A stretch of DNA of 64,000 bases from NCBI GenBank assembly GCA_021823525.1, contig JAKANY010000006.1, positions 1-64,000 on the forward strand, written 5' to 3'. This document shows positions 32,516 through 40,153 of the stretch, in pieces. A program made the translations under genes and the position numbers. This DNA is from Actinomycetes bacterium (GTDB lineage: Bacteria > Actinomycetota > Acidimicrobiia > Acidimicrobiales > RAAP-2). The notes beneath the pieces are model-generated. The model saw only the letters and a list, made by a program, of their open reading frames with translations. It was not told the DNA's origin and made no database searches. Numbering within the stretch: position 1 is the stretch's first letter; every line of letters starts with the position of its first letter.

Positions 32516-34099
32516 ATGGCGCTACGTGTTGCGCCGTTCCAGCGGCGTCTCGATCGTCACCTGGTGCGATACAACCGCGGCCAGGAGGGTGGGTTCACGC
32601 TTGTCGAGTTGCTGGTCGTCCTGACGATCATGCCGCTGCTTGTTGGTGTCTTGAGCCTGGCGATCGTGACGACGCTGTCGCAGCAGTCCAAGGTCGTTAG
32701 TCGGATCTCGGGTTCGAGCGACCTCCAGGTCATCAATGGTGTGTTCGTGCGCGATGTTGAGAGCTCCCAGTCGATCACGACCCAGGCGACTCCCTGGTGC
32801 GGAGGCGGCACACAGTTGCTGGGCCTGCGCTGGAGCCAAGGTTTGACAACGGTCTCGTACGCCGAGGTGGCCGGAGCTCCTGCGCCAGGAGGACTCTCCA
32901 CCAACTTGCTCGAGCGTTCTTACTGCATCGGAGGCAGCCTCTCGCCGTCGAGCGTCCAGGTGATCTCTCCGGATGTGCAGCCCCAGCAGGGCACCCCGAC
33001 CGTCTGCCTGGGAAGCGTCGGCTCGTGCAGCGCTCCTACGTCGTGGCCCGTCGCGACTCAGGACGTGGCGCAGGTCGCCTTCAGGGTCTACGTACCCCAG
33101 AGCCAGGGGCCCTACGTCATGATTGCCACGCCGCATCGAGGTCAGGTACAGGGGTTGTCGGGGTCACCGAACCTGGCCGCACCCGTGACGTTGCTGAGTT
33201 CGTCCAGTGACTGCTCGTCACCGTCGCTGACGATCAAGAACAACGGGTCTCTCTCGATCGACGTCAACGGAGGATCGGGCAACGGAGTGCTCGCCGTAGC
33301 CTCGCCCTGCCCGGGATCGGTGGTGCTGGGCAACAACGCGCAGCTGTGCGCCTCGGCGATTCTCACGGGCGACTCTACGTCTCCTCCCCAACCGGTCCAG
33401 CCTCCCAATGGAGGCAGCGGCAAGGCCGCGTGCGTGAGTGGTGTGAGTTATCCCGGCCCGGCGGACTCCTTCTACGCGACGACCTTCAGCTTCGCCCAAT
33501 TGCTGACCAGCCTTCGGCCACCACCCACCTCGGGGCTCTCGCGTGGGACGTGCACGCCCTCGAGTGGCGGGAAGATCTACACGTGCACTCCCGGCTCCTA
33601 CACAGCGGCGAACCTGCCGACGTTTCCCAACAATGCGGTTGTGATCTTCCGGGGAGGATCTACTGCGGCCTACACGTTCGCAACCCCACTCGTGTTTCCC
33701 AACGGGGCGTCGGTTACCATGGATGAGGCGACCTACGCCTTCACCGATCTGGTGAGTCCCTCGACCAACGTTCTCGATGCCTCGGCGAACAACATCTCTC
33801 TGAATGCCAGTGGCGCCCTGCTGTACGCGCAGTACGGATCGATCGCTTTTGGAAACAATGCGACGGTCTCGATCACCCCTCCGGCCGACCCCGCCTATGA
33901 CGGCGTGGCGTTGTGGGCCGCTGGCTCGGGGGTGACGGTCGCGCTCGCCAACAACAGCTCGGGCAACACCTACGGGGGTGTCTACGTACCACACGGCGCG
34001 GTGATGACCACCAACAATGGTTCCCTGTCGACGTCATTCATCGTGGCGAACACTGCGACGTTCTCCGAGAACACGACCATCACGGTCACGGCGCCCTAG
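32516..34099 (+). CDS. Large prepilin-like protein with class III signal
   Basis: A 527-residue secreted pilin-like protein. The type IV prepilin signal is at residues 21-31: RGQEGG followed by FTLVELLVVL, with cleavage after Gly26 and Glu31 at mature position 5. The leader is basic and long. The mature part is about 500 residues, far longer than a pilin, rich in Ser, Thr, Gly, Asn and with several Cys, and its second half (about 270-527) has a repetitive beta-helix-like look (NNAVVIFRGGSTA, NNISLNASGALLYAQYGSIAFGNNATV). It is probably a minor pilin or adhesin at the pilus tip. GGAGGGAGG precedes the ATG. No named family recognised beyond the N-methylation signal. Confidence 0.85.
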   Translation: MALRVAPFQRRLDRHLVRYNRGQEGGFTLVELLVVLTIMPLLVGVLSLAIVTTLSQQSKVVSRISGSSDLQVINGVFVRDVESSQSITTQATPWCGGGTQLLGLRWSQGLTTVSYAEVAGAPAPGGLSTNLLERSYCIGGSLSPSSVQVISPDVQPQQGTPTVCLGSVGSCSAPTSWPVATQDVAQVAFRVYVPQSQGPYVMIATPHRGQVQGLSGSPNLAAPVTLLSSSSDCSSPSLTIKNNGSLSIDVNGGSGNGVLAVASPCPGSVVLGNNAQLCASAILTGDSTSPPQPVQPPNGGSGKAACVSGVSYPGPADSFYATTFSFAQLLTSLRPPPTSGLSRGTCTPSSGGKIYTCTPGSYTAANLPTFPNNAVVIFRGGSTAAYTFATPLVFPNGASVTMDEATYAFTDLVSPSTNVLDASANNISLNASGALLYAQYGSIAFGNNATVSITPPADPAYDGVALWAAGSGVTVALANNSSGNTYGGVYVPHGAVMTTNNGSLSTSFIVANTATFSENTTITVTAP

Positions 34100-34106
34100 G
34101 AGGGTG

Positions 34107-35627
34107 ATGGCGACGAGAGAGTTTGAGCCGACGGATCGCCCCGCTAAGCGGCGCGACCAGGCAGGCGACGAAGAGCGTGGCGACACACTCATCGAGTTGC
34201 TGGTCACTCTGGCCATCATCGGGATCCTGGCGGTGGGGCTCCTGCTGGGCTTCGCCAGCTCGATCTCAGGATCGGTCACTCACCGGACGGTGGCGGCCAA
34301 CGACGTGGCCCTGCGCACCGTGGTCGAGGATGTCTACGCCGAGGTGCAGCAGCAATCGAACCCTCTATATAGCCCGTGCGCGACGTCCTATACATCGCCG
34401 GTGGGGTGGAACGCGCCATCGGGCTACATGGCGTCGGTCGCGGTCGTGGGCTACTGGCTCTCGCCGAGCGCGACGGACTTCTCCACGACTCCACCGTCGG
34501 GCTGTCCCGGCACGGTCCCAGCTGTGCCCCAGAAGCTCCAGGTGACGGTGACCGAGCCTCAAGGTGGAACCGAGATCGCCTACGCCGTGGTGAACGGCCA
34601 GGTGACTGCGGGAGGCCTGAGCGTGACGTCGCTGACGCCCTCCTCGGTCGACCCGGGAACGTCGTCGTTCGTGCTCGAAGTACTCGGTACAGGCTTCACT
34701 CCCGCAACCACTGGATCCTTTGCCGCCTCGACCGGCATCGTGTTCACTGGGACGACATTGTCCACGTCGGCGGCGCCGACGTCTGGCTACAGTCCGGGGA
34801 ACCCCTGGTCGTATGTCTCGGACACTGAGATGATCGCCACGATCGACGTGCCAGCCAATCGCCCCGACGGCAGCGCACTGTCGGGACCTGTGCCCCTCAC
34901 CGTCACCAATCCGGGCGGGGCACAGGCGTCCGGGTTGCTCACGATCACGTCGGGACCGACGATCACGTCGATCTCGCCGAGCCCCGTCGAACCGGGTTCC
35001 ACAGGGGTCGGGCTGACGATTCTCGGAGCCAACTTCAATGAGGGGGCGGTCGTCACCATCGCGTCAGGCTCGGGCGTGACGCTGAGAGGGTCCACCTGGA
35101 ACTCTTCGACCTCCATCACGGCAACCGTCGACGTGGATGCCAGCGCACCGTTGGGAACCGTCGACGTGACGGTGACCAATCCCGATACCCTGTCCGCGTC
35201 GTATCCCATCGCCGTCGCTGTTCCCCCGCCGACGATCACGTCGATCAGCGGTGGCAGTGATCACGGCGACGGGGGCCCTACGTGCGTCGTGACCCTGTCG
35301 GGCTCCTCGGACCACGCGCACATCTCGCCTCGCGACCATGGTGGAGGACATAACAGCCAGTGCACGGTGACGGGGACGAACTTCGTGGTGGGCACCTACG
35401 GGGCAACGGTCGCGCTCTCGACGGGGAGCACGGGCAATGCCTGCGTACCCGATGTGCTCATCGCCGCCCAGAGTGCGACATCGATGACGCTCACGATCTC
35501 GCAGCCCAGTTGCGGGCCCATCCAGGGCCCCGACGGCGGCATGTCGTACTACAACCTGACCGTCACCAATGCGGGCGGGTCCGCAACGCTTGCCAACGCG
35601 ATCGGTGTGACGAGCAGTGACGGCTGA
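34107..35627 (+). CDS. Prepilin-like protein with tandem IPT/TIG-like domains and a His-rich insertion
   Basis: A 506-residue pilin-like protein. The class III signal is GDTLIELLVTLAIIG with cleavage after Gly25 and Glu30 at mature position 5. After a pilin-like stalk come about three Ig-like IPT/TIG repeats, each beginning with a pattern such as LSVTSLTPSSVDPG, ITSISPSPVEPGS or ITSISGGS and ending in TVTNPGG-like strands (about 165-275, 275-365, 370-500). The third contains an insertion with seven His residues (SDHGDGG, then SDHAHISPRDHGGGHN), a candidate metal site. This is an unusual pilin architecture, more like a surface adhesin. ATG 34107 follows AGGAGG with only a short gap. Confidence 0.82.
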   Translation: MATREFEPTDRPAKRRDQAGDEERGDTLIELLVTLAIIGILAVGLLLGFASSISGSVTHRTVAANDVALRTVVEDVYAEVQQQSNPLYSPCATSYTSPVGWNAPSGYMASVAVVGYWLSPSATDFSTTPPSGCPGTVPAVPQKLQVTVTEPQGGTEIAYAVVNGQVTAGGLSVTSLTPSSVDPGTSSFVLEVLGTGFTPATTGSFAASTGIVFTGTTLSTSAAPTSGYSPGNPWSYVSDTEMIATIDVPANRPDGSALSGPVPLTVTNPGGAQASGLLTITSGPTITSISPSPVEPGSTGVGLTILGANFNEGAVVTIASGSGVTLRGSTWNSSTSITATVDVDASAPLGTVDVTVTNPDTLSASYPIAVAVPPPTITSISGGSDHGDGGPTCVVTLSGSSDHAHISPRDHGGGHNSQCTVTGTNFVVGTYGATVALSTGSTGNACVPDVLIAAQSATSMTLTISQPSCGPIQGPDGGMSYYNLTVTNAGGSATLANAIGVTSSDG

Positions 35628-36513
35628 AGCAACGGGGGGGCGGCGCTGCCGACGGGCGGCGGCGGGCCGGGGTGGCGCTCTCGCGTGCCGGTCCGACAGT
35701 GACGGCGGCTCGACCCTGATCCTGGCGCTGATCTTCTTGCTCGTCATCGGGATCATGCTGCTCTCTCTCGCGTCGTTGACGGCGGCCGACCTCCGCCTGA
35801 CCTCGGCATTCGGAACGGCGCAGTCCATGACGGCGGCGGCCGACGGTGTGGCGGCGGTGGCGCTGAACACCGCGCGGACGAACTTCGATGGGGCGACGCT
35901 CGACGCGCCGGTGTCCGCGGCCTGTTCACCGGCGGGCACGGCCCCCATCGACGGGGTGTCGATGGGGGCATGGTGCGCGACCCTGTGGGAGCCCCTGTCA
36001 CAGGAGACCCGCGTCGTGACGATCTCGGTCTGCCCGAGCACGGAGTCAGCGGTCTCCTGCGTGACAGCACCGTTTCTCCAGGTGATTGCGACGATGGATG
36101 ACTATCCCAGTGCCAACAGCAACTCGGTGTGCATCCCCGGCACGACCCAGCAGACGCCCCACAGCACCTGTGGCGCCCAGATGACGGTGGACTCCTGGGC
36201 CTACGCGGTGAGCCCACCGTCGTTCTCGTCGACGAGCACCGTTAGTCCGGCGCAGCCGGCCACGTGCGACCAGGCCGCCTTCACCCTGAGCGGCGCTAAC
36301 TTCGTGACCGGCTCGCAGGTCTACCTGGCGTCGGCCAGTGACCCCAGCGTGATCATTCCCGCGACCGGCGTCGTGGTCACGAGCGCAACCGCACTGTCGG
36401 GCACTGCGGGCTCGATTCCCGCGGGTGTTGGCCGGCTCTACTTTGAGGTCGTTGGTGCGACGGGTCCCAGTGCCTTTGGAGCGAGTACCGCAGCGCCCTC
36501 ATGGACCTGCTGA
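35617..36513 (+). CDS. PilX-like pilus assembly protein with TIG-like C-terminus
   Basis: A 298-residue protein with a single N-terminal membrane helix, STLILALIFLLVIGIMLLSL, preceded by a basic segment and GG, and followed by an Ala-rich helix. This resembles PilX-type minor pilus proteins; Glu at mature position 5 is absent, so it is not a classical prepilin substrate for methylation. Residues about 205-290 look like an Ig/TIG-type domain (TCDQAAFTLSGANFVTGSQ). The GTG start overlaps the preceding gene by 11 bases. It is the last gene before a terminator-like hairpin. Confidence 0.7.
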   Translation: MTAEATGGRRCRRAAAGRGGALACRSDSDGGSTLILALIFLLVIGIMLLSLASLTAADLRLTSAFGTAQSMTAAADGVAAVALNTARTNFDGATLDAPVSAACSPAGTAPIDGVSMGAWCATLWEPLSQETRVVTISVCPSTESAVSCVTAPFLQVIATMDDYPSANSNSVCIPGTTQQTPHSTCGAQMTVDSWAYAVSPPSFSSTSTVSPAQPATCDQAAFTLSGANFVTGSQVYLASASDPSVIIPATGVVVTSATALSGTAGSIPAGVGRLYFEVVGATGPSAFGASTAAPSWTC

Positions 36514-36551
36514 GATCCAGATGGTATCGAGGGTATGCGGGTTCTCTACAG

Positions 36552-36573
36552 GACCCTGAGTTGGGACAGGGTT
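36552..36573 (+). terminator. Rho-independent terminator candidate after the PilX-like gene
   Basis: Stem ACCCTG (36553-36558) and CAGGGT (36567-36572) with an 8-base loop, followed by a T-rich run (TTGTGTTGTGATTCTTGTTTG). It separates the pilB-to-pilX operon from the pilin promoter. Confidence 0.45.
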
Positions 36574-36585
36574 GTGTTGTGATTC

Positions 36586-36614
36586 TTGTTTGTTGATTTG
36601 GGGCATGGTAGAAA
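36586..36614 (+). promoter_or_regulatory. Extended -10 promoter of the pilin gene
   Basis: TTGTTT (36586-36591), 17 bases, then TAGAAA (36609-36614) with a TGG immediately before it, an extended -10 element. Its position after a terminator suggests separate, stronger transcription of the pilin. Confidence 0.5.
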
Positions 36615-36678
36615 TTTCTGGGTTCGTAGGTTGCGAATCATCCGGGGGTCGGCCCGGGCGAAAGAAAGGTAGACGTAC

Positions 36679-37206
36679 ATGATTCAGACCTACCGGCGGC
36701 TGCAGGAGCAGCGTGCGCGGGGCGAGATCGATGGGGGGTTCACGCTCATTGAGCTCCTGATCGTGATCGTGATTCTCGGCATCCTTGCTGCGATCGTCGT
36801 CTTCGCTCTTGGTGGCGTGACGGGTAAGAGTGCGGTGGCAGCCTGTGAGACGGATGCCAGCACCATCAATACTGCGGTGGCTGCGCTCGAGGCCTCGAAT
36901 CCAGGGCTCGCTGCGTCATCTGTGAGCAGTTGGCAGCCCTCGCTGCTCACCGCGAACTACAGTGACGCTGGCGCGGGCACGATCGTCGGTGGGCCCTTCC
37001 TGCAGACGTGGCCGACGGGCAACAGCGCGACGTACACCATTGCCGTCGCCACTTCGTCTAGTGCGCCAGACGGCTCATTCGGAACCAATGTGACTGCTAG
37101 TGCGGGCGACGTCCTGGTCACTAAGACAGGTGCTACGCATGTCTGGTACAACGCCACGAAGGATCCCTCAGGTACAAGTGGCGCGTGCTACCTGGCGATT
37201 GGGTAG
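36679..37206 (+). CDS. Type IV pilin, probable major subunit
   Basis: A 175-residue prepilin with mature length of 155. The signal is GEIDGG then FTLIELLIVIVILGILAAIV, with cleavage after Gly20 and Glu25 at mature position 5, the textbook class III arrangement. The mature protein has Cys56-like and a C-terminal Cys (SGACYLAIG) that may pair. Size, its own extended -10 promoter and a separate transcription unit make it the likely major pilin. GAAAGAAAGG precedes the ATG at a suitable distance. Confidence 0.92.
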   Translation: MIQTYRRLQEQRARGEIDGGFTLIELLIVIVILGILAAIVVFALGGVTGKSAVAACETDASTINTAVAALEASNPGLAASSVSSWQPSLLTANYSDAGAGTIVGGPFLQTWPTGNSATYTIAVATSSSAPDGSFGTNVTASAGDVLVTKTGATHVWYNATKDPSGTSGACYLAIG

Positions 37207-37265
37207 CGAACTGTTGGCGGCATCGTGAGCCGTCCACGTCGTGCTAGTTCTTGCATCGCATAACT

Positions 37266-37340
37266 GGTGGCGTGGTCGCCTCGGAGGAATATAGGGCGTG
37301 GATGTTGGGCGCTCGTCACGTCTGAGGTGACCACGCCGCC
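37266..37340 (+). repeat. Long imperfect inverted repeat between pilin and pilT
   Basis: GGTGGCGTGGTCGCCTC (37266-37282) and GAGGTGACCACGCCGCC (37324-37340) are complementary at 15 of 17 positions, separated by 41 bases. As RNA this gives a long stem-loop that would end the pilin transcript or structure the pilT leader. There is no T-run after it, so it is not a classical terminator; the loop contains GGAGGAATATAGGGC and a short GTG-start frame. Confidence 0.7.
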
Positions 37341-37369
37341 AATCTCTTGACGGGTTGAGGGTTCGACGA

Positions 37370-38470
37370 ATGATGTCTGTGCCAGAGATTACAGGAGTTG
37401 ATCCGTGGCTCGAGATCCTGTGGACGCGCGGAGGTTCGGACCTGCTCGTGGCCGGCGGGTCGGCGCCGCGCATCCGCGTCGATGGACGACTCGTTCCGGT
37501 GGAGGGCGCACCGATCCTCACGGCGGCGGATGTGGCAGCAATGGCCCTGCCGCTGTTGACCGAGGGCCAGAGGCGAATCTTTGATGAGCAGATGGACGTC
37601 GACTTCGCGTTCTCCTGGCGCGATCTAGCACGCGTGCGCGGCAGCATCTTTACCCAGCGCGGGCAGGCCGCCATGTCATTGCGCATCATCCCCACCAAGA
37701 TTCCGTCCTACGAGAGGCTGGGCCTTCCGTGGGTGGCCGAGTGGGTGGCGACCCAGCCGCGGGGATTCGTGCTCGTCACCGGTCCCACAGGGTCGGGAAA
37801 GTCCACCACTTTGGCCTCGATCATCGACCGGATCAACGATACTCGTGCGGCGCACATCCTGACGATCGAGGACCCGGTGGAGTACGTCCACCACCACAAG
37901 ATGTCGGCGGTCACGCAACGCGAGATCGGGCTCGACAGTCCCTCCTTCGAGCGAGCGCTGCGCTCGGCGCTGCGTGAGGATCCCGACATCCTGCTGCTCG
38001 GTGAGATGCGCGACATCGACTCGATCCAGATCGCCCTCACGATGGCCGAGACCGGCCACCTGGTCTTCGCCACACTGCATACGAACGATGCCCCTCAGGC
38101 GATCGATCGCATCATCGACGTCTTCCCCGCATGGCGCCAGGAGCAGACTCGCGTCCAGCTGGCGGCCTCGCTGACCGCGATCATCGCCCAGCGCCTCGTC
38201 CCGAGGAAGGACGGTGGGATGGTGGCGGCCTTCGAGGCACTCGTGGCCACCAGTCCCGTGCGCAATCTGATTCGCGAGGGTCGCTCGAACCAGCTGGTCA
38301 ACATCATGTTCACCAACGCGAAGGAAGGCATGCAGGTGCTCGAGACGGACCTGGCCCGCTTGGTGGTGGAGGGAACGGTAGCGTACGAAAGTGCCGTGGC
38401 CACGAGTGCTCACCCCAAGGAGCTCACTCGCTCGCTCGAGTTCCTGGGATTCCAGTTTCCGCCCGAGTAG
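37370..38470 (+). CDS. pilT: Type IV pilus retraction ATPase PilT
   Basis: A 366-residue motor that depolymerises pili and drives twitching. It has the PilT N-terminal PAS-like part (SDLLVAGGSAPRIRVDGRLV), Walker A GPTGSGKST (Lys144), Asp box TIEDPVEYVHH, Walker B ILLLGEMRD, His box TGHLVFATLHTNDA, and the PilT-specific VRNLIREG close to the canonical AIRNLIRE retraction motif. I chose ATG 37370, eight bases after TGAGGG; a TTG at 37355 is in frame but weaker. It is separated from pilin by an inverted repeat. Confidence 0.95.
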   Translation: MMSVPEITGVDPWLEILWTRGGSDLLVAGGSAPRIRVDGRLVPVEGAPILTAADVAAMALPLLTEGQRRIFDEQMDVDFAFSWRDLARVRGSIFTQRGQAAMSLRIIPTKIPSYERLGLPWVAEWVATQPRGFVLVTGPTGSGKSTTLASIIDRINDTRAAHILTIEDPVEYVHHHKMSAVTQREIGLDSPSFERALRSALREDPDILLLGEMRDIDSIQIALTMAETGHLVFATLHTNDAPQAIDRIIDVFPAWRQEQTRVQLAASLTAIIAQRLVPRKDGGMVAAFEALVATSPVRNLIREGRSNQLVNIMFTNAKEGMQVLETDLARLVVEGTVAYESAVATSAHPKELTRSLEFLGFQFPPE

Positions 38471-38476
38471 GTCCGC

Positions 38477-39181
38477 GTGACGCTACGTCGAGGGCCAGAC
38501 CTTCCCTACGTGCTGGTCGCCGGCGTCATCCCGGTCGCGTCAGGCTGGCTCGTCGCGAGTGCCAAGATGCACGCTGCGACCTTTTCGCCTGAGCCCCCTC
38601 GCCTATACGCCAGCATTCTCGACGTGCTGAATGAGCGCCCGTCCTTTGCGACGGTCGTCATCCACGCGCCCATCGGGTTCCGCGATCATCGCGACGAAGG
38701 ATCGCGAACTTGTGATCAGCAGGGGAGGATGGTACTTGGCCATCGGGGCCCCACTCTGGCTCCAGCCCCAACGCGCGAACATCTTACGGGAGGAACGCCC
38801 AGTCACGAGGGACTCGACGTTTCGACCCTGGCTCGCCTGACTCGCTACCGCGAACTCTACGACGAACTCCTACCGTTCCGCCAGCGAACGCTCTACTCAG
38901 GACACCCCGAACTCAGTTTCATGCAGCTCAACGGTGACATTGCCCTGAAGTGGCCAAAGCGGCGAGAGGAGGGACGCGAGGAGCGCCGCAACCTCCTCGT
39001 GCGCCGAGTCCCCGGGATCTCTGCCGTCATCGATGCCTCGCTGAACGTGCCCGAGCCCCACCTGTACGACGCGGCTGCACTGCTGTGGACAGCGCGACGT
39101 GTGAACGGGCGTGCCGCGATTCGTATTCCAGCCGAAGGCGAGTGGGACAGCGAAGGTCTGCGCACCGAGTTCGTCTACTGA
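38477..39181 (+). CDS. DUF429-like protein with degenerate active-site motifs
   Basis: A 234-residue protein resembling the DUF429 family (RNase H-like predicted nucleases). The layout is retained: opening strand VLVAGVIPVASGWLVASA, then VVIHAPIGFRDHRDEGSRTCD, a middle EELLPF-like segment (YDELLPFRQRTLYSGHPELSFMQ is split over residues 130-150) and the late YDAAALLWTARRV. However the acidic residues normally found in the first strand (GVDxxxxGW) and second strand (DxPIGL) are Ile and His, so nuclease activity is doubtful. It follows pilT by six bases and probably belongs to the same transcript. Role in pilus biology unknown. Confidence 0.6.
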   Translation: MTLRRGPDLPYVLVAGVIPVASGWLVASAKMHAATFSPEPPRLYASILDVLNERPSFATVVIHAPIGFRDHRDEGSRTCDQQGRMVLGHRGPTLAPAPTREHLTGGTPSHEGLDVSTLARLTRYRELYDELLPFRQRTLYSGHPELSFMQLNGDIALKWPKRREEGREERRNLLVRRVPGISAVIDASLNVPEPHLYDAAALLWTARRVNGRAAIRIPAEGEWDSEGLRTEFVY

Positions 39182-39182
39182 G

Positions 39183-39971
39183 TCATCCCGTCAGTCCCCG
39201 AAGGCCGGGCCACGGGCTCAGGATCTGGGGCGCGAAGAGGATGGCAACGCCGGCGCCAATCGCGAGAAAGACGCCGTAGGGTATGGGCTGGCGCCGCTCG
39301 AGGCGATGGGCCGTCATGAGGGCGATTCCAACGATCGATCCAACGAGATTGGCAGCGAAGAACCCGACCACAACGGCTCCGACGCTCAGCCAGCCAAGCG
39401 AGAAGCCGAGCAGGGGTGCGAGGCGAACATCGCCGCGACCGAGCGCCCGTGGGCTGGCCAGGTGGATTCCGAGGAACAGTCCGAACCAGACGCTCGCTGC
39501 CACCGTGGCCACGAGCGCACGGTGCCAGTCGTGGATCATCGCCGATGCACTGAGCAGCAGCGCGACCACGGCGCACGTTGTCACGGCGATGAGTGGCGTG
39601 GGAAGACGCAGGTGTTCAGCATCGATGACTCCCAGGGCGACGAGACCTGCAGCGAGCACGAGGTAGGCCGCGAGGTCGGGGTGGAGTCCGAGACGCCACG
39701 CAACGAGTGCGAGCGCGGCAGCAGTTCCCGTCTCGACGGCCGGGTAGCGCCACGAGATCCGCTCGTGGCACGAGCGACACCGGGCGCGCAGCAGCAGCCA
39801 CGAGGCGAGCGGAACGTTGTCGCGGGCGGAGATTGGCGCACCACATGACGGGCATGCCGATCGTGGCGAGATGACGGACAGGTGACGCGGGACGCGATAG
39901 ATGACGACGTTCAAGAACGAGCCGACGACGAGGCCGAGAACTGCACACCAGGTCACGAGCACGAGAACCAC
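39183..39971 (-). CDS. pilD: Prepilin peptidase/N-methyltransferase (PilD type)
   Basis: A 262-residue membrane aspartyl protease that cleaves and methylates the prepilins encoded alongside. The N-terminal domain has VVGSFLNVVIYRVP and the two Cys pairs CPSC and CRSC; the catalytic aspartates lie in LGVIDAEHLRLPTPL and GRGDVRLAPLLGF. About eight hydrophobic segments follow. GTG start at 39971. It is transcribed convergently to the pilT-DUF429 unit, ending one base from it. Confidence 0.94.
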   Translation of the reverse strand: MVLVLVTWCAVLGLVVGSFLNVVIYRVPRHLSVISPRSACPSCGAPISARDNVPLASWLLLRARCRSCHERISWRYPAVETGTAAALALVAWRLGLHPDLAAYLVLAAGLVALGVIDAEHLRLPTPLIAVTTCAVVALLLSASAMIHDWHRALVATVAASVWFGLFLGIHLASPRALGRGDVRLAPLLGFSLGWLSVGAVVVGFFAANLVGSIVGIALMTAHRLERRQPIPYGVFLAIGAGVAILFAPQILSPWPGLRGLTG

Positions 39972-40153
39972 GATCGCACACTACTGAGAGGGTCCTACCG
40001 ATGTCCTGTGCCACGCGCCAGGAGACGGGGCAGACCACCACTCGTCAACGGTGCACCAAATTTCATCAGTCCCTCGATAGCCTGGATGCACGGCACGGTC
40101 GGGCGTGCTCGGGCGAGAGCGTCTCCGAAGCGCCCGCGGGCAAGGAGGAGACA

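Noticed and set aside
37207-37369. A c-di-GMP (GEMM) riboswitch upstream of pilT
   Set aside because: A stem-loop exists and the context is tempting, but the conserved GEMM core sequence and tetraloop/receptor elements were not found. Reported only as an inverted repeat.
40001-40153. An upstream ATG that would add 51 residues to the GNAT-E1-nitroreductase protein
   Set aside because: The added residues look like random translation, there is no good ribosome-binding site, and AAGGAGG six bases before GTG 40154 marks the real start.
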